Origin: Clostridium sp. CAG:221
GTDB taxonomy: Bacteria > Bacillota > Clostridia > Clostridiales > Clostridiaceae
Direction: 5' to 3'
DNA length: 22,122 bases
NCBI GenBank assembly: GCA_000435835.1
Contig: FR883380.1
Coordinates: forward strand, 1-22,122
Every line of letters begins with the position of its first letter. The stretch's first letter is position 1. The notes beneath the pieces are model-generated. The model was not told the DNA's origin, made no database searches, and saw only the letters and a program-made list of their open reading frames with translations. Positions 1-7,286 of this stretch are shown in pieces. A program made the translations under genes and the position numbers.

Positions 1-944
1 AAGTTACATATAAAGTAACAGATAGTAAAGGTGCATCAGCAGTTAAGACAATAACTGTAATTGTTAAAAAAGGTAGTTCATTGGCACAAAGTATAACTAT
101 AAATAATAAAATTAATAGTTTATATGTAGGAAGTAATAAAGTATTTACTGCAATTGTAAATGCAGAGGCAGATATACAAGAAGTAGAATGGTCAGTAAAT
201 AATGAGAGCATAGCATCAATAGAAGTTACAGGAAATAGTGTTAAAGTAACAGCAAAGGCAAAGGGACAAGTAACTATAACAGCAAAAACTAAAGATGGTA
301 GCAATAAAATTGATACTTTTACTATAAATATAGAAGAATATGAAAACAATGTAGTAGATTTTGTTACTAATATTATAGATACAAATGTTGTTTCAGCTAT
401 AACAGGTTCAGGAGAAAAAGAATCTCCATTACAAATGGAAGTACAAAATATAAGCTTAGAAAAATTTACTGGATTTTTAAATAGCATTAAAGAATTAGAT
501 GCATTATTAGAAGAAAAACGAATAGATGGAGACTTTATAGTTTATAAAATAAAAGTTAAAAACACATCATTGGTTTCAAGAGTTGTAAGAACTATTAAAA
601 ATGAATCTAATGATGAAGCATACATAGAATTAAGAATATCAAAAGAATTAGATAATGTAAGCGTATTTGAATCAAAATTAGAGGAAGTTATATCTAAAAT
701 AGATGATGAGAATAAACCAGGTGATGAGAATAAACCAGGTGATGAGAGTAAGCCAGGTGATGAAAATAAACCAGGTGATGATAACAGACCAAATAACAAA
801 GAAAATTTAAATAATCAAATAAAAATAGAAGATAGTAAAAAAGATAAATTACCTGAAACAGGAAAAAGAAGCTTGTTAGGATATATAGGAGCATTTACTA
901 TAGCAGCAGGTAGTTTATTGTTAGGTAAAAATAAGAAAAAATAA
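1..944 (+). CDS. LPXTG-anchored surface protein with Ig-like domains, 3' end only
   Basis: The reading frame is open from base 3 to the TAA at 942-944 with no start in the window, so this is the C-terminal part (about 313 residues) of a larger protein. The TTG at 81 has no ribosome binding site and lies inside the frame. The first visible residues look like the end of a bacterial Ig-like/DUF5011-type domain (VTDSKGASAVKTITV). They are followed by a Big_2-type domain (about bases 90-335) and an uncharacterised alpha/beta stretch containing SAITGSGEKESPL, a pattern I associate with clostridial secreted carbohydrate-active or adhesive proteins. A DENKPG repeat stalk, LPETG at 849-863, a hydrophobic segment and a KNKKK tail form a sortase A signal, so the protein should be linked covalently to peptidoglycan. 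The catalytic or binding part lies outside the window, so its function is unknown. Confidence 0.9.
   Translation, partial: VTYKVTDSKGASAVKTITVIVKKGSSLAQSITINNKINSLYVGSNKVFTAIVNAEADIQEVEWSVNNESIASIEVTGNSVKVTAKAKGQVTITAKTKDGSNKIDTFTINIEEYENNVVDFVTNIIDTNVVSAITGSGEKESPLQMEVQNISLEKFTGFLNSIKELDALLEEKRIDGDFIVYKIKVKNTSLVSRVVRTIKNESNDEAYIELRISKELDNVSVFESKLEEVISKIDDENKPGDENKPGDESKPGDENKPGDDNRPNNKENLNNQIKIEDSKKDKLPETGKRSLLGYIGAFTIAAGSLLLGKNKKK
705..794 (+). repeat. 18-bp tandem repeat encoding DENKPG stalk
   Basis: Four near-identical 18-bp units (705-722, 723-740, 741-758, 759-776) encode D-E-N/S-K-P-G, and a fifth degenerate unit (777-794) reads DDNRPN. The first two units are identical; units 3 and 4 differ by one or two bases. 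The charged, proline-containing stretch lies just before LPETG, where cell-wall-spanning stalks usually sit. Copy number could vary between strains by slippage. Confidence 0.9.
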
Positions 945-978
945 ATTTATTTTGAGAATCTAATAAAATATATTAAAG

Positions 979-1017
979 GTGATAAGGTTTATTAAAATAT
1001 AGACCTTATCATTTTTT
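979..1017 (+). terminator. Intrinsic terminator of the LPXTG gene
   Basis: GATAAGGT (981-988) pairs with ACCTTATC (1003-1010). The stem extends through T980-A1011 and wobble pairs, and a six-T run follows. It lies 34 bp after the stop codon. Confidence 0.8.
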
Positions 1018-1047
1018 ATAAAAAATAAAGTAAAAATAAATTGTATA

Positions 1048-1080
1048 TTTCATAAATATTTCATATTTAATATATATAAT
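1048..1080 (+). promoter_or_regulatory. Direct-repeat activator site and -10 box of permease 1
   Basis: Two adjacent 11-bp units, TTTCATAAATA (1048-1058) and TTTCATATTTA (1059-1069), form a head-to-tail repeat with the one-turn periodicity bound by OmpR/PhoB-type regulators. A TATAAT box follows at 1075-1080, after 5 bp. The repeat sits where the -35 element would be, and no good -35 is present, which suggests an activator-dependent promoter. The same arrangement recurs at 7224-7256 before the paralogous permease. Which of the two local response regulators binds is inference. Confidence 0.7.
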
Positions 1081-1114
1081 ATTCTTGAAGTAATTAATCT
1101 AGGAGGAATACAAT

Positions 1115-2470
1115 ATGAGTATATTTAAAAGGGCAATATTATATATAACAAGAAAAAAAGTAAAAAGTATTATTATGTTATTAATATTATTTGGTATGGC
1201 AACTGCAGTTTTAAGTGGTATTTCAATTAAAAAGGCAACAAATTTAACTAAACAAGATTTAAGTAGCCAGATAGCTAATAAATTTGAAGTTAAAGCTAAT
1301 CTTGGAACAAATTTTGATGGAACAGTTCCTGAAAGTTTGATAAATAAAATTTTAAATGTAAATGGTATAAAAAGCTATGATGGAATGATTCAAGGTGCAG
1401 GTTTAGATTTTAAGGAACTTGATTATGTAGAGCCTAAAAAAAGTACAATTCAATATAAAGATGAAAGATATAATAATCTTTTTTCTGTAGAGGGACATGT
1501 TTCTACAGAACTTGATACTAAGTTTGTAAGTAAATCACTTAAATTAGTTGAAGGAAGACATATTGTTAGTACAGATAATGGAAAAGTATTAATACATAAG
1601 TCGCTAGCTGAGAAAAATAACTTAAAAGTTGGAGATATATTAAAAGCAACTAAGAGTACATTAGATTATAAAGCAACAAGTATTTCTAAAAATGAATATG
1701 AACTTGAAATTGTAGGTATTTTTGAAAGTGAAAATGATGAGAGTGTAGGAAGTAAATTAGAAATTCCAGAAAATCTTATAATATCAGATATTAATACTTT
1801 GAAAGCGTTATATAGTTACTCAGATGGAAATATTCAATATACAAATGCTGTATTTAACACAAGTAGTAATGTAGAAGATGTAATATCACAAGTTAAGAAG
1901 ATTTCTGAAGATTGGAGCAAGTATACAATAGAAAAAAGTGAAGATACTTTTTTAGCTTTAAGTAAGACATTTGAGGTTTTAGATAAAATTATAAATATTG
2001 TTTTAATTGGAGCTATTATTGCAGGAGTATTAGTACTTTCATTAGTTTTAATATTCTGGATTCAAGGAAGAATTCATGAAACAGGAATATTACTTTCTAT
2101 TGGCGTATCAAAATTTAATATTATATCTCAATATATTATTGAATTATTAATCATAAGTTTAATAGCTTTTGGATCATCTTATTTTTCAAGTAAAGCAATT
2201 TCACAAAATATAGGGAATGCAATAATTAATCAAGCTAGTAAACAAGCAGTGCAAGAAGTGCAAAATGGTTTTGGAGGAAATAATATAGGAAATGATTCTA
2301 ATTCGTCTTTAGCAACGCGTACTATAGATGAGATTGATGTAAAGGTAGAATTTAAAGAATTAATTTATGTATATGTTATAGGAAGTGGAATTATAATTAT
2401 TTCAGTATTATTATCTTCTGTGTCAATAATTAGATTAAAACCAAAGGAAATATTATCAAAAATGAGTTAG
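1115..2470 (+). CDS. FtsX-like ABC transporter permease (permease 1)
   Basis: This is a 451-residue membrane protein of the FtsX/MacB permease family. TM1 is at about 17-36, a large extracellular domain spans about 37-285, and three further TM segments lie at about 291-315, 340-358 and 416-439. After TM2 it has the family's cytoplasmic coupling loop (WIQGRIHETGILLSIGVSKFN), which contacts an ATPase. The start ATG at 1115 has AGGAGG at 1101-1106. By eye, roughly two thirds of residues match the permease at 7287-8645, including the ends (LKPKEILSKMS). No ATPase gene is adjacent, so it probably uses the ATPase at 8657-9283, either in a heterodimer with the paralogue or in an alternative complex. 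The substrate is unknown; relatives act in peptide or lipid extrusion and cell-envelope signalling. Confidence 0.88.
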   Translation: MSIFKRAILYITRKKVKSIIMLLILFGMATAVLSGISIKKATNLTKQDLSSQIANKFEVKANLGTNFDGTVPESLINKILNVNGIKSYDGMIQGAGLDFKELDYVEPKKSTIQYKDERYNNLFSVEGHVSTELDTKFVSKSLKLVEGRHIVSTDNGKVLIHKSLAEKNNLKVGDILKATKSTLDYKATSISKNEYELEIVGIFESENDESVGSKLEIPENLIISDINTLKALYSYSDGNIQYTNAVFNTSSNVEDVISQVKKISEDWSKYTIEKSEDTFLALSKTFEVLDKIINIVLIGAIIAGVLVLSLVLIFWIQGRIHETGILLSIGVSKFNIISQYIIELLIISLIAFGSSYFSSKAISQNIGNAIINQASKQAVQEVQNGFGGNNIGNDSNSSLATRTIDEIDVKVEFKELIYVYVIGSGIIIISVLLSSVSIIRLKPKEILSKMS

Positions 2471-2641
2471 TAAATATTAAATTTAAAAAATTATAATTTC
2501 TTTTAAAATTAACAATGATTTTACATTGGATTTGTTATCATAAAAACATAGAAAGGATAACTAAAAAAAACAAGACAGTTTAAAAGTATTAAAAGAGTTA
2601 AGTTATCAGAAAAGTTTTTTAGTAAGGAAGGATGATAAATT

Positions 2642-3034
2642 ATGAAAAGATCAGTAATATTTGGAGTAGTATCATTAGCAATAGTAGGATTACTAGGCTT
2701 TGTAGGAGGTAGAGTAAGTAATAAAGAAGTAAGCAAAGCAAATAATAAAACTACAAGTTCATATAGCAATAATGGAAATACACAGAATAATGTTGATAAA
2801 GAAATTGCAAATAGTAATTCATATAGCAATAAATATAATAATTCTTATAATAACTCAAGTAGTAGTTCATATAGCAATGAAGGAAGTGATGAGGATATTT
2901 GTTTTGAATTAAGTGAAGAAGATTTAGCAAATTTAAAAAATGGATTAGGATTAACAGTTAATGGACAAAATGTAGATATAACTGGATTTGACGAAAAATT
3001 TAGAGAAGAAGTAAAAGCTGCTGGCTTTGAATAA
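2642..3034 (+). CDS. Small membrane-anchored or exported protein with SYSN repeats
   Basis: I do not recognise this 130-residue protein. It begins MKR followed by a hydrophobic segment (about 4-23, ending GFVGGR) that could be an uncleaved signal anchor or a signal peptide. Residues about 30-85 are a low-complexity Ser/Asn/Tyr linker with three SYSN motifs. A compact acidic C-terminal domain follows (about 86-130: ICFELSEEDLANLKNGLGL, NGQNVDITGFDEKF). GGAAGG at about 2627-2632 precedes the ATG. It lies 171 bp after permease 1 with no clear terminator between them, so co-transcription is possible, and it ends in a strong terminator before the two-component operon. Its position suggests an extracytoplasmic accessory or sensor partner of the permease module, which is inference. 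No cysteine pair or lipobox is visible. Confidence 0.8.
   Translation: MKRSVIFGVVSLAIVGLLGFVGGRVSNKEVSKANNKTTSSYSNNGNTQNNVDKEIANSNSYSNKYNNSYNNSSSSSYSNEGSDEDICFELSEEDLANLKNGLGLTVNGQNVDITGFDEKFREEVKAAGFE
2758..2878 (+). repeat. Three in-frame copies of a 13-bp repeat (SYSN motif)
   Basis: TTCATATAGCAAT occurs exactly at 2758-2770, 2818-2830 and 2866-2878, always in the same reading frame, giving S-Y-S-N each time. Spacing differs (60 and 48 bp), so this is a dispersed repeat inside a low-complexity linker, not a tandem array. Confidence 0.9.
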
Positions 3035-3081
3035 ACAAAAAAATAAAAATATTTATAATAATATTAAAAACCCCTGTAGTA

Positions 3082-3107
3082 TAATTATAATTTTTATATT
3101 ATAATTA
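3082..3107. promoter_or_regulatory. AT-rich palindrome upstream of the two-component operon
   Basis: TAATTATAAT (3082-3091) and its exact inverted copy (3098-3107) flank a 6-bp spacer and contain TATAAT-like boxes (3080-3085, 3100-3105). It could be a promoter or operator for the downstream regulators. AT-rich sequence produces such matches easily, so this is tentative. Confidence 0.3.
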
Positions 3108-3110
3108 ATA

Positions 3111-3147
3111 AATAACTCCATATCGAATGATATGGAGTTATTTTATT
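3111..3147 (+). terminator. Strong hairpin terminator or leader attenuator
   Basis: Perfect 14-bp arms (3111-3124 and 3129-3142) close a GAAT loop and are followed by a T-rich stretch. It lies 76 bp after the small protein gene. Only 29 bp separate it from the response regulator ATG, too little for a conventional promoter, so it may also control entry into the two-component operon. Confidence 0.85.
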
Positions 3148-3171
3148 AAATAAAATAGGAGAAATTATGTT

Positions 3172-3855
3172 ATGAGATTATTAATTGTAGAAGATGAAGC
3201 TGATATAGTACATGCTTTACAGAGAGGGTTAAAAAATGAAGGTTATGCAGTTGATGTAGCAGTTGATGGAGAAGAGGCTTTAGAATTTTTAAGTGTGAAC
3301 ACATATGATTTATTAGTTTTAGATATAAATCTTCCAGGTGTAGACGGATTTTATATATTAGAAAAACTTAGAGAAAGTGATATAAATACAAGAGTGATAA
3401 TTGTATCCGCAAATAGAGAAATTGAAGATAGAATAAAAGGTTTAGATTTAGGGGCTAATGATTATTTAGTGAAGCCATTTGATTTTTTGGAGTTAACAGC
3501 AAGGATAAGAGCTCTTCTAAGAAGAGAATTTGCTAGTAAACCTTCAATTATAAATGAAGGAAAATTATCCATAGATTTATCGAAACATAAGGTTACATAT
3601 GATGATGAAGCTATTAATTTAACACTAAAAGAATATTCACTTTTAAAATATTTAGTTCAAAATAAAGATAAAATTATAAGCTCAGAAGAATTAATAAATC
3701 ATGTTTGGGATGAAAATGCAGATCCTTTCACAACAGTAATAAGAGTTCATGTATATTCTCTTAGAAAAAAATTAACAGCTGTTAGTGGCAATGAAAATAT
3801 GATTAAAACTATTAAGGGAGTAGGATATTTATTTGGAGGAGACACTAGTGAATAA
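3172..3855 (+). CDS. OmpR-family response regulator 1
   Basis: A 227-residue two-domain transcription factor. The receiver domain (1-115) has the acidic pocket E7-D8, phosphoacceptor D51 (VLDINLPG), S79 in the Thr/Ser switch position and K101 (VKPF). The winged-helix DNA-binding domain (about 125-225) ends with the typical RVHVYSLRKKL and IKTIKGVGYLF segments. GGAG at 3158-3161 favours ATG 3172 (10 nt spacing); the ATG at 3167 is out of frame and stops after two codons. The gene overlaps the following kinase gene by 8 bp, so the pair is co-translated and almost certainly cognate. It is a candidate to bind the direct repeats upstream of the two permeases. Confidence 0.93.
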   Translation: MRLLIVEDEADIVHALQRGLKNEGYAVDVAVDGEEALEFLSVNTYDLLVLDINLPGVDGFYILEKLRESDINTRVIIVSANREIEDRIKGLDLGANDYLVKPFDFLELTARIRALLRREFASKPSIINEGKLSIDLSKHKVTYDDEAINLTLKEYSLLKYLVQNKDKIISSEELINHVWDENADPFTTVIRVHVYSLRKKLTAVSGNENMIKTIKGVGYLFGGDTSE

Positions 3856-4993
3856 TATAAAGATAAAATTAAAATGGAAGCTTACATTATTTACTATATT
3901 AATAATGACAATAACTAGTGGAATTCTTGTTTTTAGTATTAATTATGATGTAAGGCATACAGTTCCACAGTTAAAAGGAGTAATTAATTCAAATACAGGA
4001 GATGTTAAAATAGATTTAAATAGTGATTTTAAAGCTGAAATTGATAATATATCAATAGAATCTGCTATAGAGGAAACAACATCAAGAATTTACTGGCTTT
4101 CAATAACAACATTTATTTTAGTAGTAATAATTGGAGGTATGTGCACTTATTTTGTAGTAAATAATGCTTTAATTCCAATTGTGGAATTAAATAAAAATAT
4201 AAAAAAAATAAATGAGGATAATTTAACCTCTAACTTAAGTGTTAAAGGCCCTAATGATGAAATTAAAGAACTTACAATTTCTTTTAATAAAATGATAGCA
4301 AAATTAGAAAATGCTTTTACATCCCAAAAGAGATTTAATTCTAGCGTGGCCCATGAATTAAAAACGCCATTAGCTGTGATTAAAACTAATATAGATGTTT
4401 TAAAAAGAAGCAATTGTAAAAGCATAGAAGAATATGATAAAACATTAGCAATTGTAGAAAAATCAATATTAAAGATGAACTTAATAATAGAAACAATGTT
4501 AGATATAATAAAGCAAGAAAATGCACCTTTAAATGAAAGTGTTAGTATAAGTGAAATATTAGAAGATATAGTAGATGACTTGGATATTATTGCTGATAAA
4601 AAAAATATACAATTAAAATTAAATACAAATAATATAAAGAGTAAAATAAAGGGAAATGAAATTATGTTATATAGAGCATTTTATAATGTAATTGAAAATG
4701 CTATTAAATATAACAAAATTAATGGAACTGTAAATATATTATGTAGTGAGGATTATAATATTATTAAAGTAAAGATTATAGATACTGGAAAAGGTATAAA
4801 AGAAGAGGAGTATGAAGAAATTTTTAAACCTTTTTATAGATGTGAAGGAATTAATACATATTCAGATAATGGAGTTGGACTAGGATTATCATTAACTCAA
4901 TCAGTTATAAAACTTCATGGTGGGGAAATTAAAGTAAAAAGTAAACTAAATGAAGGAACAGAATTTAATTTAATTTTGCCATATATATCATAA
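3848..4993 (+). CDS. Sensor histidine kinase 1
   Basis: I place the start at GTG 3848, giving 381 residues, because GGAGGA (3835-3840) sits 7 nt upstream; an upstream in-frame TTG at 3833 would overlap that site. TM1 is at about 11-31, a short extracellular loop of about 50 residues follows, and TM2 is at about 83-105. Then come a HAMP domain, a HisKA domain with phosphoacceptor H169 (AHELKTPL), and an HATPase_c domain with N box around N280-N284, G1 box D312-T-G-K-G316 and G2 box starting at G342 (GVGLGLSL). All motifs needed for autophosphorylation are intact. The small extracellular loop suggests sensing at or in the membrane, or through a partner protein such as the permeases. It overlaps response regulator 1 by 8 bp. 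Confidence 0.92.
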   Translation: MNNIKIKLKWKLTLFTILIMTITSGILVFSINYDVRHTVPQLKGVINSNTGDVKIDLNSDFKAEIDNISIESAIEETTSRIYWLSITTFILVVIIGGMCTYFVVNNALIPIVELNKNIKKINEDNLTSNLSVKGPNDEIKELTISFNKMIAKLENAFTSQKRFNSSVAHELKTPLAVIKTNIDVLKRSNCKSIEEYDKTLAIVEKSILKMNLIIETMLDIIKQENAPLNESVSISEILEDIVDDLDIIADKKNIQLKLNTNNIKSKIKGNEIMLYRAFYNVIENAIKYNKINGTVNILCSEDYNIIKVKIIDTGKGIKEEEYEEIFKPFYRCEGINTYSDNGVGLGLSLTQSVIKLHGGEIKVKSKLNEGTEFNLILPYIS

Positions 4994-5032
4994 ATTAAAC
5001 TTTAATAATTATATTTTATGAGGTGAAGAAAT

Positions 5033-5698
5033 TTGAAAGTTAATATATTAATAGTTGAAGATGAAGTGGATATAAGAGAAGGGGTAAGTGAATACTTATC
5101 AGAAGTTGGTTACAATGTTATAAGTGCTGAAGATGGAATGCAAGCAATAGAAATATTTAATAAAAATAAATTTGATTTAGTAATTTTAGATATAATGTTA
5201 CCAAAAGCCAATGGATTTATTGTGTTAAATAAAATTAGAGAAGAAAGTAATGTTCCTGTAATTATGCTAACAGCAATGAGTGATGATTATACTCAAATTA
5301 TGAGTTTTGATGAAAAAGCAGATGACTATATTACAAAACCATTTTCAATAATATTGCTACATAAAAGAATAGAAGCTTTACTTAGAAGAAGATTAAAAGA
5401 TGATGAAAGTAAAAAATGGTATTATAAAGATATTGAAATTGATTTTGAAGGATATTCAGCAAAAAAGAACGGTAACAATATAGATTTAAAACCTAAAGAA
5501 ATAAAATTATTGGAATTATTATTAAAATATAGTGGAAAAGTTTTAACAAGAACTCAAATATTAGATAATATATGGAATATTGAAGAATCACCAAATGATA
5601 GGGTAATTGATGTATATATTAAAAATATTAGAAAAAAATTAGAGTTGGATTGTATAATAACAGTTAAAGGAATTGGATATAAATTTGAGGAGATGTAA
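5033..5698 (+). CDS. OmpR-family response regulator 2
   Basis: A 221-residue receiver plus winged-helix regulator. D53 is the phosphoacceptor (VILDIMLPK), E9-D10 form the acidic pocket, T80 is the switch residue and K102 (TKPF) is conserved. The C-terminal DNA-binding domain (about 125-220) ends RVIDVYIKNIRKKL and TVKGIGYKF. Translation starts at TTG 5033, preceded by GAGGTGA (5020-5026). The gene begins 39 bp after kinase 1 with no terminator between, so all four signalling genes appear to form one operon. Its stop codon overlaps the start of kinase 2 by one base. It is clearly diverged from response regulator 1, so the two systems are not a recent duplication. Confidence 0.93.
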   Translation: MKVNILIVEDEVDIREGVSEYLSEVGYNVISAEDGMQAIEIFNKNKFDLVILDIMLPKANGFIVLNKIREESNVPVIMLTAMSDDYTQIMSFDEKADDYITKPFSIILLHKRIEALLRRRLKDDESKKWYYKDIEIDFEGYSAKKNGNNIDLKPKEIKLLELLLKYSGKVLTRTQILDNIWNIEESPNDRVIDVYIKNIRKKLELDCIITVKGIGYKFEEM

Positions 5699-7176
5699 TG
5701 AAAAAATTAAAATTATTTTCAAAGACATACATATTTACAATGGCTTTAATAAGTATGATAATTATAATTTCACATATTTTAATATACTTAGGATTGCCAA
5801 AGGTATACATAAGTAATAAAGAAAAAGAAAGCGATAATATTATTGAAGATTTAATTAAAGAAATAAATAAAGTTGATGCTGATATAGAAAAGTCATTTAA
5901 ATTAGCTAAAAATTTTTCAGAAAAGTATAATATTAAAATTTCATTAACATTAAATGAAGAAAAGAGAACTTTTCAAGGACATGAAGATGTTGATATATAT
6001 TTAGATCAAAATTCAGTTAGTGATGAAACAATAGTACTTCCAGATATAAAAAGTGATAGTATTATAAAAGATTATGAAGAAGGTATCACAGGTTCTAAAA
6101 GTGAAGAGGATTTTAATCAATATATTAATATAAATAATTCATCAATAATAAAAAGTAAAAGCTTTAAGACAATAAATGATATAAATGGTAATATACAAAT
6201 GGCCATGGATTTAGAGTCATTTACAGAAACTAGAGACGTTATATTAAAAATATTACCATACTCTATTTTAGTAAGCTTATTTATAGCATTAATAGCATCA
6301 TATATATATTCTAAAAAAATTACAACTCCAATAAAAGAAATTTGTGATGTTACAAAAGAAATGGAAAACTTAAATAAGAGAGCTTTTTGCAAAGTAGAAA
6401 CGGAAGATGAAATAGGTATATTAGCATATAACATAAATAATTTATATGAAAATTTATTAAATACAATTGTATCATTAGAAGAGGAAATAGAAAATGTAAG
6501 TAAATCTGAAAAAATTAAAGTGGATTTTTTAAGAAGTGCATCACATGAACTTAAAACACCGTTAATGAGTATGCATATAATGCTTGAGAATATGATACTT
6601 GGTGTTGGAAAGTATAAAAATCATGATATATATTTAGAAAAATGTAAGGAAGTAGTAAATCAATTAAGTAAGATGGTACAAGAAATTTTAGATACTTCAA
6701 GGCTTAATACTCTAGATAATAAAAATGAAAAGATAATAGATTTATCACAAATAGTAAATGAAATAGTAGATACATATAAATTAATAGCTAAATCAAGACA
6801 AATTAATATTAATATTAATTTAGAAGATTCTTTTAATATTAGTATAGATGAAAAATTATTTACAAAAGCTATTTCTAATATTATTTCTAATGCAGTAAAT
6901 TATACTGATGAAGGAAAAGAAATAAGAATTTATATAAAAAATAATAAACTTATTATAGAAAATGACTGTACACCTATTTCTAATGAGCATTTAGAACATA
7001 TTTTTGAAGCATTTTATAGAGTTGAGTTTGATAGAAATAAGAGTAGTGGTGGAAATGGATTAGGATTATATATAGTTCAGCAAATATTGACAATTACCAA
7101 ATTAACTTATTCATTTAAACCAATTAAAAATGGAATGAAATTTGAAATAGATTTTAATAATAAAAATATTATTTAA
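5698..7176 (+). CDS. Sensor histidine kinase 2 with large extracellular domain
   Basis: A 492-residue kinase. TM1 is at about 9-30, an extracellular domain of about 150 residues follows, TM2 is at about 186-203, then HAMP (about 205-260), HisKA with H283 (ASHELKTPL) and HATPase_c. The N box (ISNIISNAVNY, about 391-401) and G2 box (G452-N-G-L-G-L) are present. The G1 box region reads IENDCTPIS around 420-427, without the usual DxGxG; similar substitutions occur in some VanS-like kinases, so activity is still likely. The ATG at 5698 shares its A with the stop of response regulator 2 (TAATG), and GAGGAGA lies just upstream. The larger sensor domain suggests a different ligand from kinase 1. Confidence 0.92.
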   Translation: MKKLKLFSKTYIFTMALISMIIIISHILIYLGLPKVYISNKEKESDNIIEDLIKEINKVDADIEKSFKLAKNFSEKYNIKISLTLNEEKRTFQGHEDVDIYLDQNSVSDETIVLPDIKSDSIIKDYEEGITGSKSEEDFNQYININNSSIIKSKSFKTINDINGNIQMAMDLESFTETRDVILKILPYSILVSLFIALIASYIYSKKITTPIKEICDVTKEMENLNKRAFCKVETEDEIGILAYNINNLYENLLNTIVSLEEEIENVSKSEKIKVDFLRSASHELKTPLMSMHIMLENMILGVGKYKNHDIYLEKCKEVVNQLSKMVQEILDTSRLNTLDNKNEKIIDLSQIVNEIVDTYKLIAKSRQINININLEDSFNISIDEKLFTKAISNIISNAVNYTDEGKEIRIYIKNNKLIIENDCTPISNEHLEHIFEAFYRVEFDRNKSSGGNGLGLYIVQQILTITKLTYSFKPIKNGMKFEIDFNNKNII

Positions 7177-7178
7177 GT

Positions 7179-7196
7179 AAAAAGAGCTGTCGCACT
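7179..7196 (+). other. Orphan half of a terminator-like stem
   Basis: AAAAAGAGCTGTCGCACT directly follows the kinase 2 stop. It looks like the left arm of a hairpin type common after clostridial genes, but no matching right arm (AGTGCGACAGCTC) follows; the sequence runs into A/T-rich bases and the permease 2 operator. The link to a known hairpin family is from memory, not a search. Confidence 0.35.
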
Positions 7197-7223
7197 AAAA
7201 AATATATATACATTGTTATTTAA

Positions 7224-7256
7224 TTTCATAAATATTTCATATTACATTGATAAAAT
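7224..7256 (+). promoter_or_regulatory. Direct-repeat activator site and -10 box of permease 2
   Basis: TTTCATAAATA (7224-7234) and TTTCATATTAC (7235-7245) form the same head-to-tail repeat as at 1048-1069. A shared 21-bp block is identical in both promoters. TAAAAT (7251-7256) lies 5 bp after the repeat, exactly the spacing of TATAAT in the permease 1 promoter. The sequences outside this element and the coding regions are unlike, which argues for selection on the site. Confidence 0.72.
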
Positions 7257-7286
7257 GTGATTAAGTTAAGTGAGGAGGAAAAAACA

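Noticed and set aside
705..794. Possible CRISPR-like repeat array
   Set aside because: The units are contiguous, in frame and have no spacers; this is a protein stalk repeat.
542..894. Two minus-strand open frames across the DENKPG repeat
   Set aside because: They are shadows of the repetitive coding sequence, with low-complexity translations (SSPGLFSS, YHHLVYSHHL) and no ribosome binding site.
3833..3847. TTG 3833 as start of kinase 1
   Set aside because: GGAGGA at 3835-3840 would lie inside the gene; GTG 3848 has this site at the right distance.
7257..7286. GTG 7257 as start of permease 2
   Set aside because: The GAGGAGG at 7272-7278 and alignment with permease 1 (MSIFKRA/MNVFKRA) place the start at ATG 7287.
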